From an uncultured Devosia sp. (GTDB taxonomy: Bacteria; Pseudomonadota; Alphaproteobacteria; Rhizobiales; Devosiaceae): a stretch of 8,516 bases of DNA. The position numbers and the translations under genes are program-made. The notes beneath the pieces were generated by a model. It had not been told where the DNA came from and ran no database searches. It saw only the letters and a program-made list of their open reading frames with translations. This document shows positions 1-7,399 of the stretch, piece after piece (within the stretch, counting starts at the first letter, position 1; each line of letters opens with the position of its first letter). Location: contig CAMLKN010000094.1 in NCBI GenBank assembly GCA_946480655.1, positions 1 to 8,516 of the forward strand, given 5' to 3'.

Positions 1-428
1 GCGTGCTGCCCACCTCGATCATCGTGCTCGTGGCCATCAACCAGCCCTTCACGCTCTGGATGCTGCACTCGTTCTTCCTGTCGATCCCCAAGGATCTCGA
101 CGAGAGCGCCATGGTCGATGGCTGTACCCGGTTCCAGGCCTTTCGGATGGTGATCATGCCGGTCATGTGGCCGGGCGTCGTGACCACGGGGCTCTTCAGC
201 TTCCTGCTCGGCTACAATGACTTCGCGGTGACAGCCATGCTGCTCAGCGCCGACAACCAGACCATGGTGCCCAAGATTTCGAGCTTCCTCGGCTCGATCC
301 AGGAAACCGGCAATGTGATGTTCGCCGTGGCGGCCGTGGTTTCGGCCACCGTGCCGCTGTTCATTCTCGTCCTCTTCTTCCAACGCCAGATCGTCTCGGG
401 CCTCACGGCCGGCGCCGTTAAGGGATAA
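1..428 (+). CDS. ABC transporter permease, CUT1/MalG type (3' part only)
   Basis: C-terminal part of an inner-membrane permease that, with a partner permease and the ATPase encoded next, would form the channel of a binding-protein-dependent importer. The gene begins before the window; the first complete codon is at base 3 and 141 residues are visible. The cytoplasmic EAA loop that docks on the ATPase is clear at about residues 33-58 of the fragment (DESAMVDGCTRF followed by the MPVMWPG segment). Hydrophobic segments lie at about residues 1-20, 59-80 and 107-127. The end, FFQRQIVSGLTAGAVKG, is the typical C-terminus of MalG-like CUT1 permeases. This family imports sugars, polyols, glycerol phosphates and related compounds, so the substrate class is inferred and the exact substrate unknown. 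The stop codon is followed after 4 bp by the ATPase gene, and the ATPase ribosome site overlaps the end of this gene, indicating one operon. Confidence 0.93.
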   Translation, partial: VLPTSIIVLVAINQPFTLWMLHSFFLSIPKDLDESAMVDGCTRFQAFRMVIMPVMWPGVVTTGLFSFLLGYNDFAVTAMLLSADNQTMVPKISSFLGSIQETGNVMFAVAAVVSATVPLFILVLFFQRQIVSGLTAGAVKG

Positions 429-432
429 AATC

Positions 433-1485
433 ATGGCCCAGATCCGTCTCAAGAATGTTTCGAAGCGCTGGAACAAGTTCATCGGTGTCGACAACTTCAA
501 CCTCGACATCGCCGACCAGGAATTCCTGGTTTTGCTGGGGCCTTCAGGTTGCGGCAAGACGACGACGATGCGGATGATCGCCGGTCTGGAAGAGATCACC
601 GAGGGCGAAATCTGGATCGGCGACCGCCTCGTCAACAAGCTCGAACCCAAGGATCGGGACATTTCCATGGTGTTCCAGAGCTATGGGCTCTATCCGAACA
701 TGACGGTCTACGAGAATATCCGCTTCCCTCTGAAGGTGCGGAAGGTACCCCAGGACCAGCATCATGAACGGGTCATGAAGGCGGCGGCCATGGTGGAACT
801 GGAGCCGTTCCTCGAAAGACGCCCGGCAGCGCTTTCGGGCGGCCAGCGCCAGCGCGTGGCATTGGCCCGCGCCATCGTGCGCGAGCCCAATGCCTTCCTG
901 ATGGATGAGCCGCTGTCCAACCTCGATGCCAAGCTGCGCGTCTCGACCCGGGCGCAAATCAAGAACCTGCATCACGCGCTCAAGACCACGACGATCTATG
1001 TGACGCACGACCAGATCGAGGCCATGACCCTGGCCGACCGGGTCGTGGTGATGAACAAGGGCGTCGTGCAGCAGGTTGGCACGCCCATGGAGATCTATGA
1101 CCGGCCGGCCAATACCTTTGTCGCAAGCTTCATCGGCTCGCCGGCGATGAATCTGGTCAGCGGCGAAGTGAAGGATGGCGTCTTCACCAGCCAGGGCATT
1201 CGGATCGAAGGACTGCCAAAGACTGCGAGCGGCGCCGTGACGCTCGGCTTCCGCGCCGAGGATGCGAGCCTTGCCAGCACCGGTGGGCAGATCGAGGCGC
1301 CGATCTATACGGTCGAGCTTCTGGGCGAGGCGACCATGCTTTCCATGCGCGTGGCCGGGGAACTGGTATCGATCAAGGTGGGCAAGGACTATCGTGGCAA
1401 TATCGGTGACGTCGCCCGGATTGCCATCCCGGCTTCGGCTTGCCACCTTTTCGACCAGGCCAGCGGCGCGCGGATCGAGGCCTGA
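433..1485 (+). CDS. ABC transporter ATP-binding protein, UgpC/MalK family
   Basis: Cytoplasmic ATPase that powers the importer encoded upstream. The 350 residues match the usual length of MalK/UgpC proteins. Visible motifs are Walker A GPSGCGKT (36-43), Q-loop Gln82, signature LSGGQ (134-138), Walker B with MDEP (157-160), D-loop SNLD, and H-loop His192. The segment FIGSPAMN (233-240) marks the start of the C-terminal TOBE/regulatory region, characteristic of the CUT1 ATPases that serve sugars and glycerol-3-phosphate-like substrates. The start is supported by AAGGGA at 420-425, seven bases before the ATG. The substrate-binding protein and second permease are not in the window and presumably lie upstream. 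Such ATPases are often annotated ugpC, but that symbol would over-specify the substrate. Family assignment is near certain. Confidence 0.97.
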   Translation: MAQIRLKNVSKRWNKFIGVDNFNLDIADQEFLVLLGPSGCGKTTTMRMIAGLEEITEGEIWIGDRLVNKLEPKDRDISMVFQSYGLYPNMTVYENIRFPLKVRKVPQDQHHERVMKAAAMVELEPFLERRPAALSGGQRQRVALARAIVREPNAFLMDEPLSNLDAKLRVSTRAQIKNLHHALKTTTIYVTHDQIEAMTLADRVVVMNKGVVQQVGTPMEIYDRPANTFVASFIGSPAMNLVSGEVKDGVFTSQGIRIEGLPKTASGAVTLGFRAEDASLASTGGQIEAPIYTVELLGEATMLSMRVAGELVSIKVGKDYRGNIGDVARIAIPASACHLFDQASGARIEA

Positions 1486-1488
1486 AGC

Positions 1489-3009
1489 ATGTCGCGTGAC
1501 GGCGCATTTGACGACCGGTTCAAGGCCGCTCTGGAGGCAGCGAAGCTGAAGCTGACCGCGGATGAGGCCTCGGGCGTGCAGAGGCTTGCCGCCTGGATGC
1601 ATGACGGGCTTGCGGCGCTGGAGCTTCCGCCAGCACCCACCGGGCAGGATGACAATATCTGCGACCTCGACATTTTCGCGCTGGGCGCGCGCCTCCGTGA
1701 TGGGCGGCTGACGTCCAAAGCCCTGGCCGAGGCGACACTGGCACGTATTGCCGAGCGCGACCCGGCCTATCTCAGTTTCTACCGCGTGCTCGCGGACAGC
1801 GCATTGGCCGAGGCCGCACGCGCCGATCGCGAACTGGCGGACGGGATTGACCGCGGGCCGCTCCATGGCATTCCCGTAGGCATCAAGGACCTGATCGACG
1901 TCGTGGGCGTCGCCACGACGGCTAATGCGCCGGGTCGGGCCGATGCCATTGCCAAGAGCGATGCCGAAGTGGTGCGCCGGCTGCGCGAAGGGGGCGCTGT
2001 CATTGTCGGCAAGCTGGCGACCTATGAATGGGCGACAGTCGGGCCTGACAGGCAGGGGCTCTTTCCTCCGGCGCGCAATCCCTGGAGTGCCGAGCATATC
2101 ACCGGCGGCTCCTCGTCGGGCTGCGCGGCTGCGGTAGCTGGCGGGCTGATCCGCACTTCGGTCGGTACGGATACGGGCGGTTCGGTCCGCGGGCCGAGCT
2201 TCTACTGTGGCACCGTGGGACTCAAGCCAACCTTCGGGCTCGTGCCGACTGATGGCGTGCTCGAACTGGCGCCCAGCCTGGACCATGTCGGAACCGTCAG
2301 CGCGACGGTCGCGGAGGCCGCGCTGACCCTGGATGTGCTCACCGGTCGGACAGGGCAAGGGTCTGCGTGTGCGCGGATCGGTGAACCGCTATCAGGCCTG
2401 CGGATCGGCTATGCCCGCAACTGGTTTGTGCACGACCCCCAGACCATGCCCGATGTAACGACCGCTATCGACGCTGCCGTATCCGTGCTGTCGCAACTTG
2501 GCGCCGCAGTAAGCGAAGTGGAGATGCCCGACTATGCGGGCGTGGAAGTGGCCGTCGCGGCGATCCTTCATGCGGAGAGCTTCAAGCTGCATGCCGAAAA
2601 CCTGCGCGATCATCCCGAGGACTATGGCCGCCGCGCCTATCTCAGTCTGGCGGCTGGTCTGGCCCTCAGCGACGCCGAAGTGGCCAAATCGCGTGACGCC
2701 GGCGCGGCCTTCCGGACTGCTGTCGATGACCTGCTGGACCAGCATGACGTGCTGATCACGGTTGGGGCGTTGACGACGGCCTTGCCTGCTGCGCCGTTTG
2801 AGAAGGAAGCCGTGTGGACGCCGATGCGCACCATCGGCTTCAACGTGTCCGGTCACCCGGTGCTGGCTGTTCCGGTTGGATTTCACAATGGCCTGCCCAT
2901 AGGCATGCAGATCATCGGGCGGCACCACGATGAAGCTCGGATCGTACAGTTCGGCCACGCCTATGAGCGGGCGACCGATATCAATCTTCAAAGACCACCA
3001 GTGCCGTGA
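1489..3009 (+). CDS. Amidase-signature family hydrolase (AtzE/GatA-like)
   Basis: Predicted cytoplasmic hydrolase of a C-N amide bond, 506 residues. The amidase-signature Ser-cisSer-Lys triad is readable: Lys133 in GIPVGIKDLID, cis-Ser208 in ITGGSSSG (204-211), and nucleophile Ser232 in GTDTGGSVRGP. The C-terminal half has the usual GHPVLAVPVGF and GLPIGMQIIG motifs. About 55 residues precede the catalytic domain; they are helical looking (LTADEASGVQRLAAWM) and resemble a GatC/AtzG-like helper segment, by inference only. The gene starts 3 bp after the ATPase stop, with GAGG at 1477-1480 as ribosome site, so it belongs to the transporter operon and probably acts on the imported compound or a derivative. 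It has no tRNA-amidotransferase context (no gatB or gatC next to it), so a role as GatA is unlikely. Substrate unknown. Confidence 0.93.
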   Translation: MSRDGAFDDRFKAALEAAKLKLTADEASGVQRLAAWMHDGLAALELPPAPTGQDDNICDLDIFALGARLRDGRLTSKALAEATLARIAERDPAYLSFYRVLADSALAEAARADRELADGIDRGPLHGIPVGIKDLIDVVGVATTANAPGRADAIAKSDAEVVRRLREGGAVIVGKLATYEWATVGPDRQGLFPPARNPWSAEHITGGSSSGCAAAVAGGLIRTSVGTDTGGSVRGPSFYCGTVGLKPTFGLVPTDGVLELAPSLDHVGTVSATVAEAALTLDVLTGRTGQGSACARIGEPLSGLRIGYARNWFVHDPQTMPDVTTAIDAAVSVLSQLGAAVSEVEMPDYAGVEVAVAAILHAESFKLHAENLRDHPEDYGRRAYLSLAAGLALSDAEVAKSRDAGAAFRTAVDDLLDQHDVLITVGALTTALPAAPFEKEAVWTPMRTIGFNVSGHPVLAVPVGFHNGLPIGMQIIGRHHDEARIVQFGHAYERATDINLQRPPVP

Positions 3010-3102
3010 TGATGCGGCCAGACTTTGCGCTTTGGTGCGCCAGCAGATCACACGCCGCATACGTATGCGGCCACTTGAAACCACTATCGAGGGGAGCCAC
3101 CC
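3010..3102. promoter_or_regulatory. Intergenic regulatory region before the HisD-like gene
   Basis: This 93-bp gap separates the transporter/amidase operon from the dehydrogenase operon. It contains a perfect palindrome (listed separately) and the ribosome site GAGGGGAG at 3089-3096, seven bases before the ATG at 3103. I could not find a convincing -35/-10 pair; CACTAT at 3082-3087 is a weak -10 candidate. No T-tailed hairpin terminator is visible, so read-through from the amidase gene is possible as well as an internal promoter. Confidence 0.6.
3054..3071. promoter_or_regulatory. Perfect 18-bp palindrome, probable LacI-family operator
   Basis: The sequence GCCGCATACGTATGCGGC is identical to its own reverse complement and has the central CG step typical of LacI-family operators. 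Its core GCATACGTATGC differs by one base from the core of the second site at 6298-6313. It ends 31 bp before the start codon of the HisD-like gene, a position suited to repression. It lacks a loop and a T run, so it is not a terminator. Binding by the LacI protein encoded at 5181-6251 is inferred from proximity and site architecture. Confidence 0.78.
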
Positions 3103-4428
3103 ATGCCAATCTGGCTGAAGCGCGGTAAGGATGTCGAGGAGCGGGCGGAGGCGGGTCGCCAGGTGCGAGCGACGGTCGAGACCATCCTCGCCGATATCGA
3201 AAAGCGCGGCGACGAGGCGGTGCGCGAGCTGTCGCTGAAATTCGACAAGTGGGACAGGCAGGATTTCCGGCTGAGCCAGAAGGAAATCGACGCCTGCAAG
3301 GCGCAGCTCACCGACCAGGATCTGGCCGACATCGAATTTGCCCAGACGCAAGTGCGCAATTTCGCGCGGAAGCAGAAGGACACCATGCTCGAGCTCGCGG
3401 TCGAAACGCTGCCTGGCGTGACCCTGGGGCACCGCCATGTGCCGATCAACGCGGTGGGCTGCTATGTGCCGGGCGGTAAATATCCACTGCTGGCCTCGGC
3501 GCATATGTCGGTGCTGACGGCAAAGGTTGCCGGCTGCCCGCGCGTCATCACCTGTGCGCCGCCCTTTCATGGCCAGCCCGCCCCGGCCATCGTGGCCGCG
3601 CAGGCCATGGCGGGCGCCGACGAAATCTATGTCCTGGGTGGCATCCAGGCGATCGGCGCCATGGCCATCGGCACGGAAAGCATCGATCCTGTCGATATGC
3701 TGGTTGGACCGGGCAATGCCTTCGTGGCCGAGGCCAAGCGTCAGCTCTATGGCCGCGTGGGCATCGACCTCTTCGCCGGTCCCACCGAAACCCTCGTCAT
3801 TGCCGACGAGACTGTGGATGGTGAGCTTTGTGCCACCGACCTGCTCGGGCAGGCCGAGCATGGCCCCAATTCGCCGGCAATTCTCCTGACCAATTCGGAG
3901 AAGTTGGCGCGGGACACGATGGCCGAAATCGAGCGCATCCTCACCATCCTGCCCACGGCTGACCTCGCCCGCAAATCCTGGACCGATTATGGCGAGGTGA
4001 TCGTGTGCGAAGACTACGATGAAATGCTTGTCGAGGCTGACCGCATCGCCTCCGAACATGTGCAGGTGATGACCGACAGGGACATGTGGTTCCGGGACAA
4101 CATGACCAATTTCGGCGCTCTCTTCCTCGGGCCGCGCACGAATGTGGCCTATGGCGACAAGGTGATCGGCACAAACCACACGCTGCCCACGATGAAGGCG
4201 GCGCGCTACACCGGGGGGCTCTGGGTCGGCAAGTTCATGAAGACCTGCACCTGGCAGACGGTCACCACCGATGCGGCTTCGGCCATGATCGGCGAGTACG
4301 GCTCGCGACTCTCCATGCTCGAAGGCTTTGTTGGTCATGCCGAGCAGGCCAATATCCGCGTGCGGCGCTATGGCGGACGCAACGTGCCTTATGGTACCGC
4401 TGCCACTCCGTCCAACAAGGCCAATTGA
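3103..4428 (+). CDS. HisD-superfamily NAD-dependent dehydrogenase, sulfopropanediol-dehydrogenase-like
   Basis: A 441-residue member of the histidinol dehydrogenase family, which oxidises an alcohol through the aldehyde to a carboxylate with zinc and NAD. Aligned by eye with E. coli HisD, the zinc ligands are present as Gln250 and His253 (GQAEHGPNS), Asp352 ([10 protein letters not shown]) and His412, with the catalytic Glu318-His319 pair (ASEHVQV) and Glu407 five residues before His412. The VGPGN motif is at 201-205. After GTNHTLPT the protein reads [12 protein letters not shown], whereas biosynthetic HisD has an FSSPLGV-type segment. In my recollection the GGLWVG version is typical of the HpsN-like, (R)-2,3-dihydroxypropanesulfonate 3-dehydrogenase group. 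There are no his genes nearby, and the SDR and LacI genes follow directly. A catabolic alcohol dehydrogenase is therefore more likely than histidine synthesis. Automated annotation may call it hisD. Exact substrate unknown. Confidence 0.9.
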   Translation: MPIWLKRGKDVEERAEAGRQVRATVETILADIEKRGDEAVRELSLKFDKWDRQDFRLSQKEIDACKAQLTDQDLADIEFAQTQVRNFARKQKDTMLELAVETLPGVTLGHRHVPINAVGCYVPGGKYPLLASAHMSVLTAKVAGCPRVITCAPPFHGQPAPAIVAAQAMAGADEIYVLGGIQAIGAMAIGTESIDPVDMLVGPGNAFVAEAKRQLYGRVGIDLFAGPTETLVIADETVDGELCATDLLGQAEHGPNSPAILLTNSEKLARDTMAEIERILTILPTADLARKSWTDYGEVIVCEDYDEMLVEADRIASEHVQVMTDRDMWFRDNMTNFGALFLGPRTNVAYGDKVIGTNHTLPTMKAARYTGGLWVGKFMKTCTWQTVTTDAASAMIGEYGSRLSMLEGFVGHAEQANIRVRRYGGRNVPYGTAATPSNKAN

Positions 4429-4431
4429 CCG

Positions 4432-5196
4432 ATGACCCTGCCCAAGACCCCCAGCTTTCGGCTTGATGGCAAGCGTGCCCTGGTGACAGGGGGTACGCGC
4501 GGCATAGGGCTGGGGGCGTCGGTGGCGCTGGCAGAGGCCGGAGCCCATGTCACGGTGGCGGCACGGACGGCCGCCGATGTGGCTGCGGTCGTCAATGAAA
4601 TGGCGGCAACCGGTTTCGCTGCCGAAGGCGTGGCGCTGGATATCACCGATTTCGAGGCAGTGCGGACCTTTGTCGAGGACAGCGAGCCGTTCAATATCCT
4701 GGTCAATTCCGCCGGCAGCGCCCGGCACAGTGACCTCGCCGGCATTACCGAGCCTGATTACCACGCCGTGCTGCAGATCAACCTGGGCGCGACCTTGTTC
4801 GTCACCCAGGCGGTCGTGGGCAAGTTGCAGGCAGCGGGGCAAGGCGGCTCGATCATCAATGTGTCTTCGCAGATGGGCCATGTCGGTGGCCCCAACCGCG
4901 CCGTCTATGCGGCCAGCAAACATGCTGTTGAAGGCCTGACAAAAGCCTTGGCCATCGAGCTTGGCGCCAGCAATATTCGGATCAACACGGTCTGCCCGAC
5001 CTTCATAGAAACCGAATTGACGGCCAGGAACCTCAGCGATCCCGAATTTCGCGCCTGGGTCCTGAGCAAGATAAAACTGGGACGGCTGGGGCGGGTGGAG
5101 GATATCATGGGGCCGATCGTGTTTCTGGCCTCCGACGCGGCGGCGCTGATAACCGGCACGGCGCTCTTGGTGGATGGTGGATGGACGGCGGAGTAA
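4432..5196 (+). CDS. Short-chain dehydrogenase/reductase (SDR), classical type
   Basis: Cytoplasmic NAD(P)-dependent oxidoreductase of 254 residues, the standard length for classical SDRs. The cofactor motif TGGTRGIG is at 19-26, an NSAG variant of NNAG at 92-95, Asn117 follows, and the catalytic Ser146, Tyr159 and Lys163 (YAASK) are in place. The end, ITGTALLVDGGWTAE, is the usual SDR C-terminus. Arg45 rather than Asp at the end of the second beta strand hints at NADP(H), by inference. The gene starts 3 bp after the HisD-like gene, with AAGG at 4417-4420 as a plausible ribosome site, so the two are co-transcribed and probably act in the same route. HisD-like plus SDR pairs also occur in dihydroxypropanesulfonate catabolism, where SDRs invert the substrate stereocentre, but no sulfolactate lyase gene is seen here. 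Substrate unknown. Confidence 0.95.
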   Translation: MTLPKTPSFRLDGKRALVTGGTRGIGLGASVALAEAGAHVTVAARTAADVAAVVNEMAATGFAAEGVALDITDFEAVRTFVEDSEPFNILVNSAGSARHSDLAGITEPDYHAVLQINLGATLFVTQAVVGKLQAAGQGGSIINVSSQMGHVGGPNRAVYAASKHAVEGLTKALAIELGASNIRINTVCPTFIETELTARNLSDPEFRAWVLSKIKLGRLGRVEDIMGPIVFLASDAAALITGTALLVDGGWTAE

Positions 5197-6251
5197 AAAA
5201 GCCGGGGGTGACCTCGTCCGAGGTTGCAAGGCGCGCAGGCGTCTCGCAATCGGCCGTGTCCCGTACGTTTACGCCCGGTGCCTCCATCTCTCCCAAGACG
5301 CGCGAAAAGGTCATGGCTGCGGCCCAGGAACTGGGCTACCGCCCCAATGCCATTGCCCGCTCGCTGATCACCAATCGCTCGCGCATCATCGCCGTGGTGA
5401 TGGCCTATCTCGAAAACCTGTTCTACCCCGACGTGCTCGAGGAACTGGGGCGGCTGCTGGTCAAGGAGAACTATCGCCTGCTGCTGTTCACCGGGCACAT
5501 GGACCGCGACAGCGACCCGGTCTTCGACCAGCTGATGCAGTATCGGGTCGACGGGATCATCCTGGCCTCGACGACGCTTTCCTCGCATCTGTCGGAGGAG
5601 TGCGCGGCGGCCGGTATTCCTGTCGTCCTCTTCAACCGCACGACCGAGCGCGACGCGGTCTCCAGCGTGACCACGCGCAATCGGGAAGGCGGGCGGCGGA
5701 TTGCCGAATTCCTGATTGCCGGTGGCCACAAGCGCTTCGGCTATATTTCCGGTGTCGAGAGTTCTTCGACCAATCGCGATCGCTTCGCCGGCTATGCCGA
5801 GGCGCTGGCGGAGGCTGGCTACAAGGACATTGCCGTGGGCGTGGGCAACTACGATCGCGCCACGGCCGAAGCGGCGGCGCGGGACCTCCTGTCGCGCCCT
5901 GATCGACCCGACGCGCTCTTCGTTGCCAATGATCACATGGCGGTCGCCGTGATGGACGTGGCACGATACGAGTTCGGCCTCAAGATTCCCGAGGATCTCT
6001 CCATCATCGGCTATGATGACGTCGGTCCAGCGCGTTGGACCTCCTATGGCATCACCACGATGAGCCAGCCGCTCAAGCGCATGGTGGAGGCCACGGTCAA
6101 CATCCTGATGGACCAGATCTCGAGCGGCGAGATCGAGGCCGAGCACCGCATTCTCAGCGGTGACCTGATCGTTCGTACTTCCGCGCGGCTGCCCACGTCC
6201 GGCGTTGTCGAAGTGGACGGCCGGCGCATCTACAAGCCCAGCAAAGCTTAG
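5181..6251 (+). CDS. LacI-family transcriptional regulator
   Basis: A 356-residue DNA-binding repressor, probably of this locus. The N-terminal helix-turn-helix spans about residues 10-30 (SSEVARRAGVSQSAVSR), and the hinge helix RPNAIARSL (54-62) would insert into the central CG of an operator. A periplasmic-binding-protein-like effector domain follows, with landmarks NRDRFAGY (198-205), NDHMA (250-254) and IIGYDD (275-280). The ATG at 5181 lies inside the SDR gene, giving a 16-bp overlap and suggesting translational coupling. A GTG at 5208 is an alternative start that would remove nine residues before the helix-turn-helix. Two LacI-type palindromes flank the gene, at 3054-3071 and 6298-6313, so it probably represses both its own operon and the cupin operon until an effector, likely the imported compound or a metabolite, binds. 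Confidence 0.95.
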   Translation: MDGGVKKPGVTSSEVARRAGVSQSAVSRTFTPGASISPKTREKVMAAAQELGYRPNAIARSLITNRSRIIAVVMAYLENLFYPDVLEELGRLLVKENYRLLLFTGHMDRDSDPVFDQLMQYRVDGIILASTTLSSHLSEECAAAGIPVVLFNRTTERDAVSSVTTRNREGGRRIAEFLIAGGHKRFGYISGVESSSTNRDRFAGYAEALAEAGYKDIAVGVGNYDRATAEAAARDLLSRPDRPDALFVANDHMAVAVMDVARYEFGLKIPEDLSIIGYDDVGPARWTSYGITTMSQPLKRMVEATVNILMDQISSGEIEAEHRILSGDLIVRTSARLPTSGVVEVDGRRIYKPSKA

Positions 6252-6297
6252 GAAAAGGCCCGGCACGGACATGGCTTTGCCACAACTCGAACTCATA

Positions 6298-6313
6298 TTG
6301 CATACGAATGCAA
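6298..6313. promoter_or_regulatory. LacI-family operator before the cupin operon
   Basis: The 16-bp sequence TTGCATACGAATGCAA is an inverted repeat with arms TTGCAT/ATGCAA around a centre containing CG. Its core GCATACGAATGC matches the 3054-3071 palindrome at all but one position. It ends 35 bp before the cupin start codon, close to the 31-bp distance of the other site from its gene. It overlaps the predicted -35 element, so bound repressor would block RNA polymerase. The binding protein is inferred to be the LacI product encoded just upstream. Confidence 0.78.
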
Positions 6314-6325
6314 AAATGCTATCCT
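6298..6325 (+). promoter_or_regulatory. Predicted sigma70-type promoter of the cupin operon
   Basis: TTGCAT at 6298-6303 serves as a -35 candidate and TATCCT at 6320-6325 as a -10 candidate, with a 16-bp spacer. Neither is a perfect match to the TTGACA/TATAAT consensus, which is common in alphaproteobacteria. The position in the 97-bp gap after the LacI gene, and the fit to the operator, support it. Transcription would begin near 6332, just before the ribosome site AAAGGGG (6334-6340). Confidence 0.5.
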
Positions 6326-6348
6326 GCCCTCCGAAAGGGGATTTCATC

Positions 6349-7392
6349 ATGACCCAGAAGACCTGGACCCAAGCCGAAATGGAAAGGCGCCTCGTGCGCT
6401 ACGCGGACCTCAAGGGCCTGCGCAATGCCTTCATCGATGCCCGCACGCCGGGCTCGGACCGGAAGGAGAACTTCACCATTATCGGGCCGGGTGTGTCGGA
6501 AAACCCGGCGCAGGTGGTGCATATTCCCGAGGCGCATGGCTTTAATGTCGGTGCGGCCCGCCAGCCCTTCGGCTGTACCAATTCGCAGCATAGCCATCTC
6601 ACCGCCGAGACCTTCGTAGTCCATACCGGCAAATGGCGCTTCGTCTTCGGCCCGGACAAGACCGATGGCTATATCGATGTCGAGCCGGGTGACGTGGCCA
6701 CGGTGCCGACCCATATGTTCCGCGGCTTTGAGAAGCTCGACGAGGGCACCGGCTTCCTGTTCGTGGTGCTTGGCCATGATGACCCCGGCAAGGTGGTCTG
6801 GGCGCCCAGCGTCTTCAAGATGGCCGAGGATTTCGGCCTGAAGCTCCTCAAGGGCGGCAAGCTGGTGGACACGACCCTGGGCGAGAAGGTGCCCGAGGGC
6901 GCCGAACTGGAGCAGCCCCCGAGTGCCGAAAAGCTCAAGGAACTAGCGACCCCGCCCATGGCCGAGCTGGCCAAATATGCCATCAAGGCCAAGGACATAA
7001 AGGGGGATCCCAAGTCCCCGCTGGCCGGAAACGGCGTCGAGGAGGCCCCCGTTATTGGTGATGTCGATGGCCAGGACGGCATCAAGGCCGGGCCGATTGT
7101 CGGGCACTGGAAGCATGACTTCACCTTGAGGCGCCTGAAGCTGGAAACCGGCGCGGTCATTCCAACTCATGCCCGGGCCGAGCAGGAAGTGATCTTCGTC
7201 CAGTCCGGCACGCTGGAATTTTCCTGGGAAGGCGGATCGCTCGTCATGGGCGCCGGCGATACGTTGACCGTGCCCGTCGGGCTGATGCATGGCTTCCGCA
7301 ATCCAGCATCTGCCGACGCCATTGCCTTTGTCATTCGCGGTGCCGCGTCGCCGGCGGCGCCGGTTTTCGCGACGGCACAGGCGGCGGAGTAG
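6349..7392 (+). CDS. Bicupin domain protein
   Basis: A 347-residue protein with two cupin barrels, probably a metal-dependent enzyme; such proteins include gentisate 1,2-dioxygenase-like oxygenases, isomerases and sugar-acid enzymes. In the N-terminal cupin, motif 1 is intact (Gly75, His81, His83, Glu87, Gly94), but at the motif 2 His position there is Arg125, with a His three residues earlier (PTHMFRGF). In the C-terminal cupin, motif 2 is canonical (GDTLTVPVGLMHGFRN, His314), but motif 1 has Arg276 in place of the second His (His274, Arg276, Glu280). Residues 165-235 form a charged linker between the domains. The ATG at 6349 is chosen because AAAGGGG lies eight bases upstream and the promoter/operator lies before it; an in-frame upstream start at 6205 would run through the LacI gene end and the operator. 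Reaction unknown. Confidence 0.88.
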   Translation: MTQKTWTQAEMERRLVRYADLKGLRNAFIDARTPGSDRKENFTIIGPGVSENPAQVVHIPEAHGFNVGAARQPFGCTNSQHSHLTAETFVVHTGKWRFVFGPDKTDGYIDVEPGDVATVPTHMFRGFEKLDEGTGFLFVVLGHDDPGKVVWAPSVFKMAEDFGLKLLKGGKLVDTTLGEKVPEGAELEQPPSAEKLKELATPPMAELAKYAIKAKDIKGDPKSPLAGNGVEEAPVIGDVDGQDGIKAGPIVGHWKHDFTLRRLKLETGAVIPTHARAEQEVIFVQSGTLEFSWEGGSLVMGAGDTLTVPVGLMHGFRNPASADAIAFVIRGAASPAAPVFATAQAAE

Positions 7393-7399
7393 CAGCAAG

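Noticed and set aside
544..2358. 604-residue open frame on the minus strand opposite the ATPase and amidase genes
   Set aside because: It is a stop-free shadow produced by GC-rich codon bias. It spans two well-supported genes, is rich in Arg, His and Gly with no recognisable domain, and has no clear ribosome site.
3054..3071. The perfect palindrome as a rho-independent terminator of the amidase operon
   Set aside because: It has no loop bases and no following T run, and it matches a second site in a promoter position, so an operator is the better reading.
3103..4428. Biosynthetic histidinol dehydrogenase of a his operon
   Set aside because: The catalytic residues fit the superfamily, but the GGLWVG segment, the absence of his genes and the SDR/LacI/transporter context argue for a catabolic paralogue.
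2392..5229. 945-residue open frame on the minus strand across the amidase, HisD-like and SDR genes
   Set aside because: Striking length, but it crosses three genes with clear family motifs plus an intergenic regulatory gap, and its sequence (many His, Arg, Gly and Asp residues) shows no domain or membrane pattern.
6205..6348. N-terminal extension of the cupin protein by 48 residues
   Set aside because: It would overlap the LacI gene and translate through the operator and predicted promoter; the ATG at 6349 has a good ribosome site and fits the domain start.
4905..6350. 481-residue open frame on the minus strand opposite the LacI gene
   Set aside because: Antisense shadow of the SDR/LacI region with no family motif; it runs through the operator region.
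7289..7399. N-terminal extension of the RraA-like protein starting at 7289
   Set aside because: It overlaps the end of the cupin gene out of frame and encodes an Arg/Ser-rich stretch unlike the family; the GTG at 7400 gives a normal family length.
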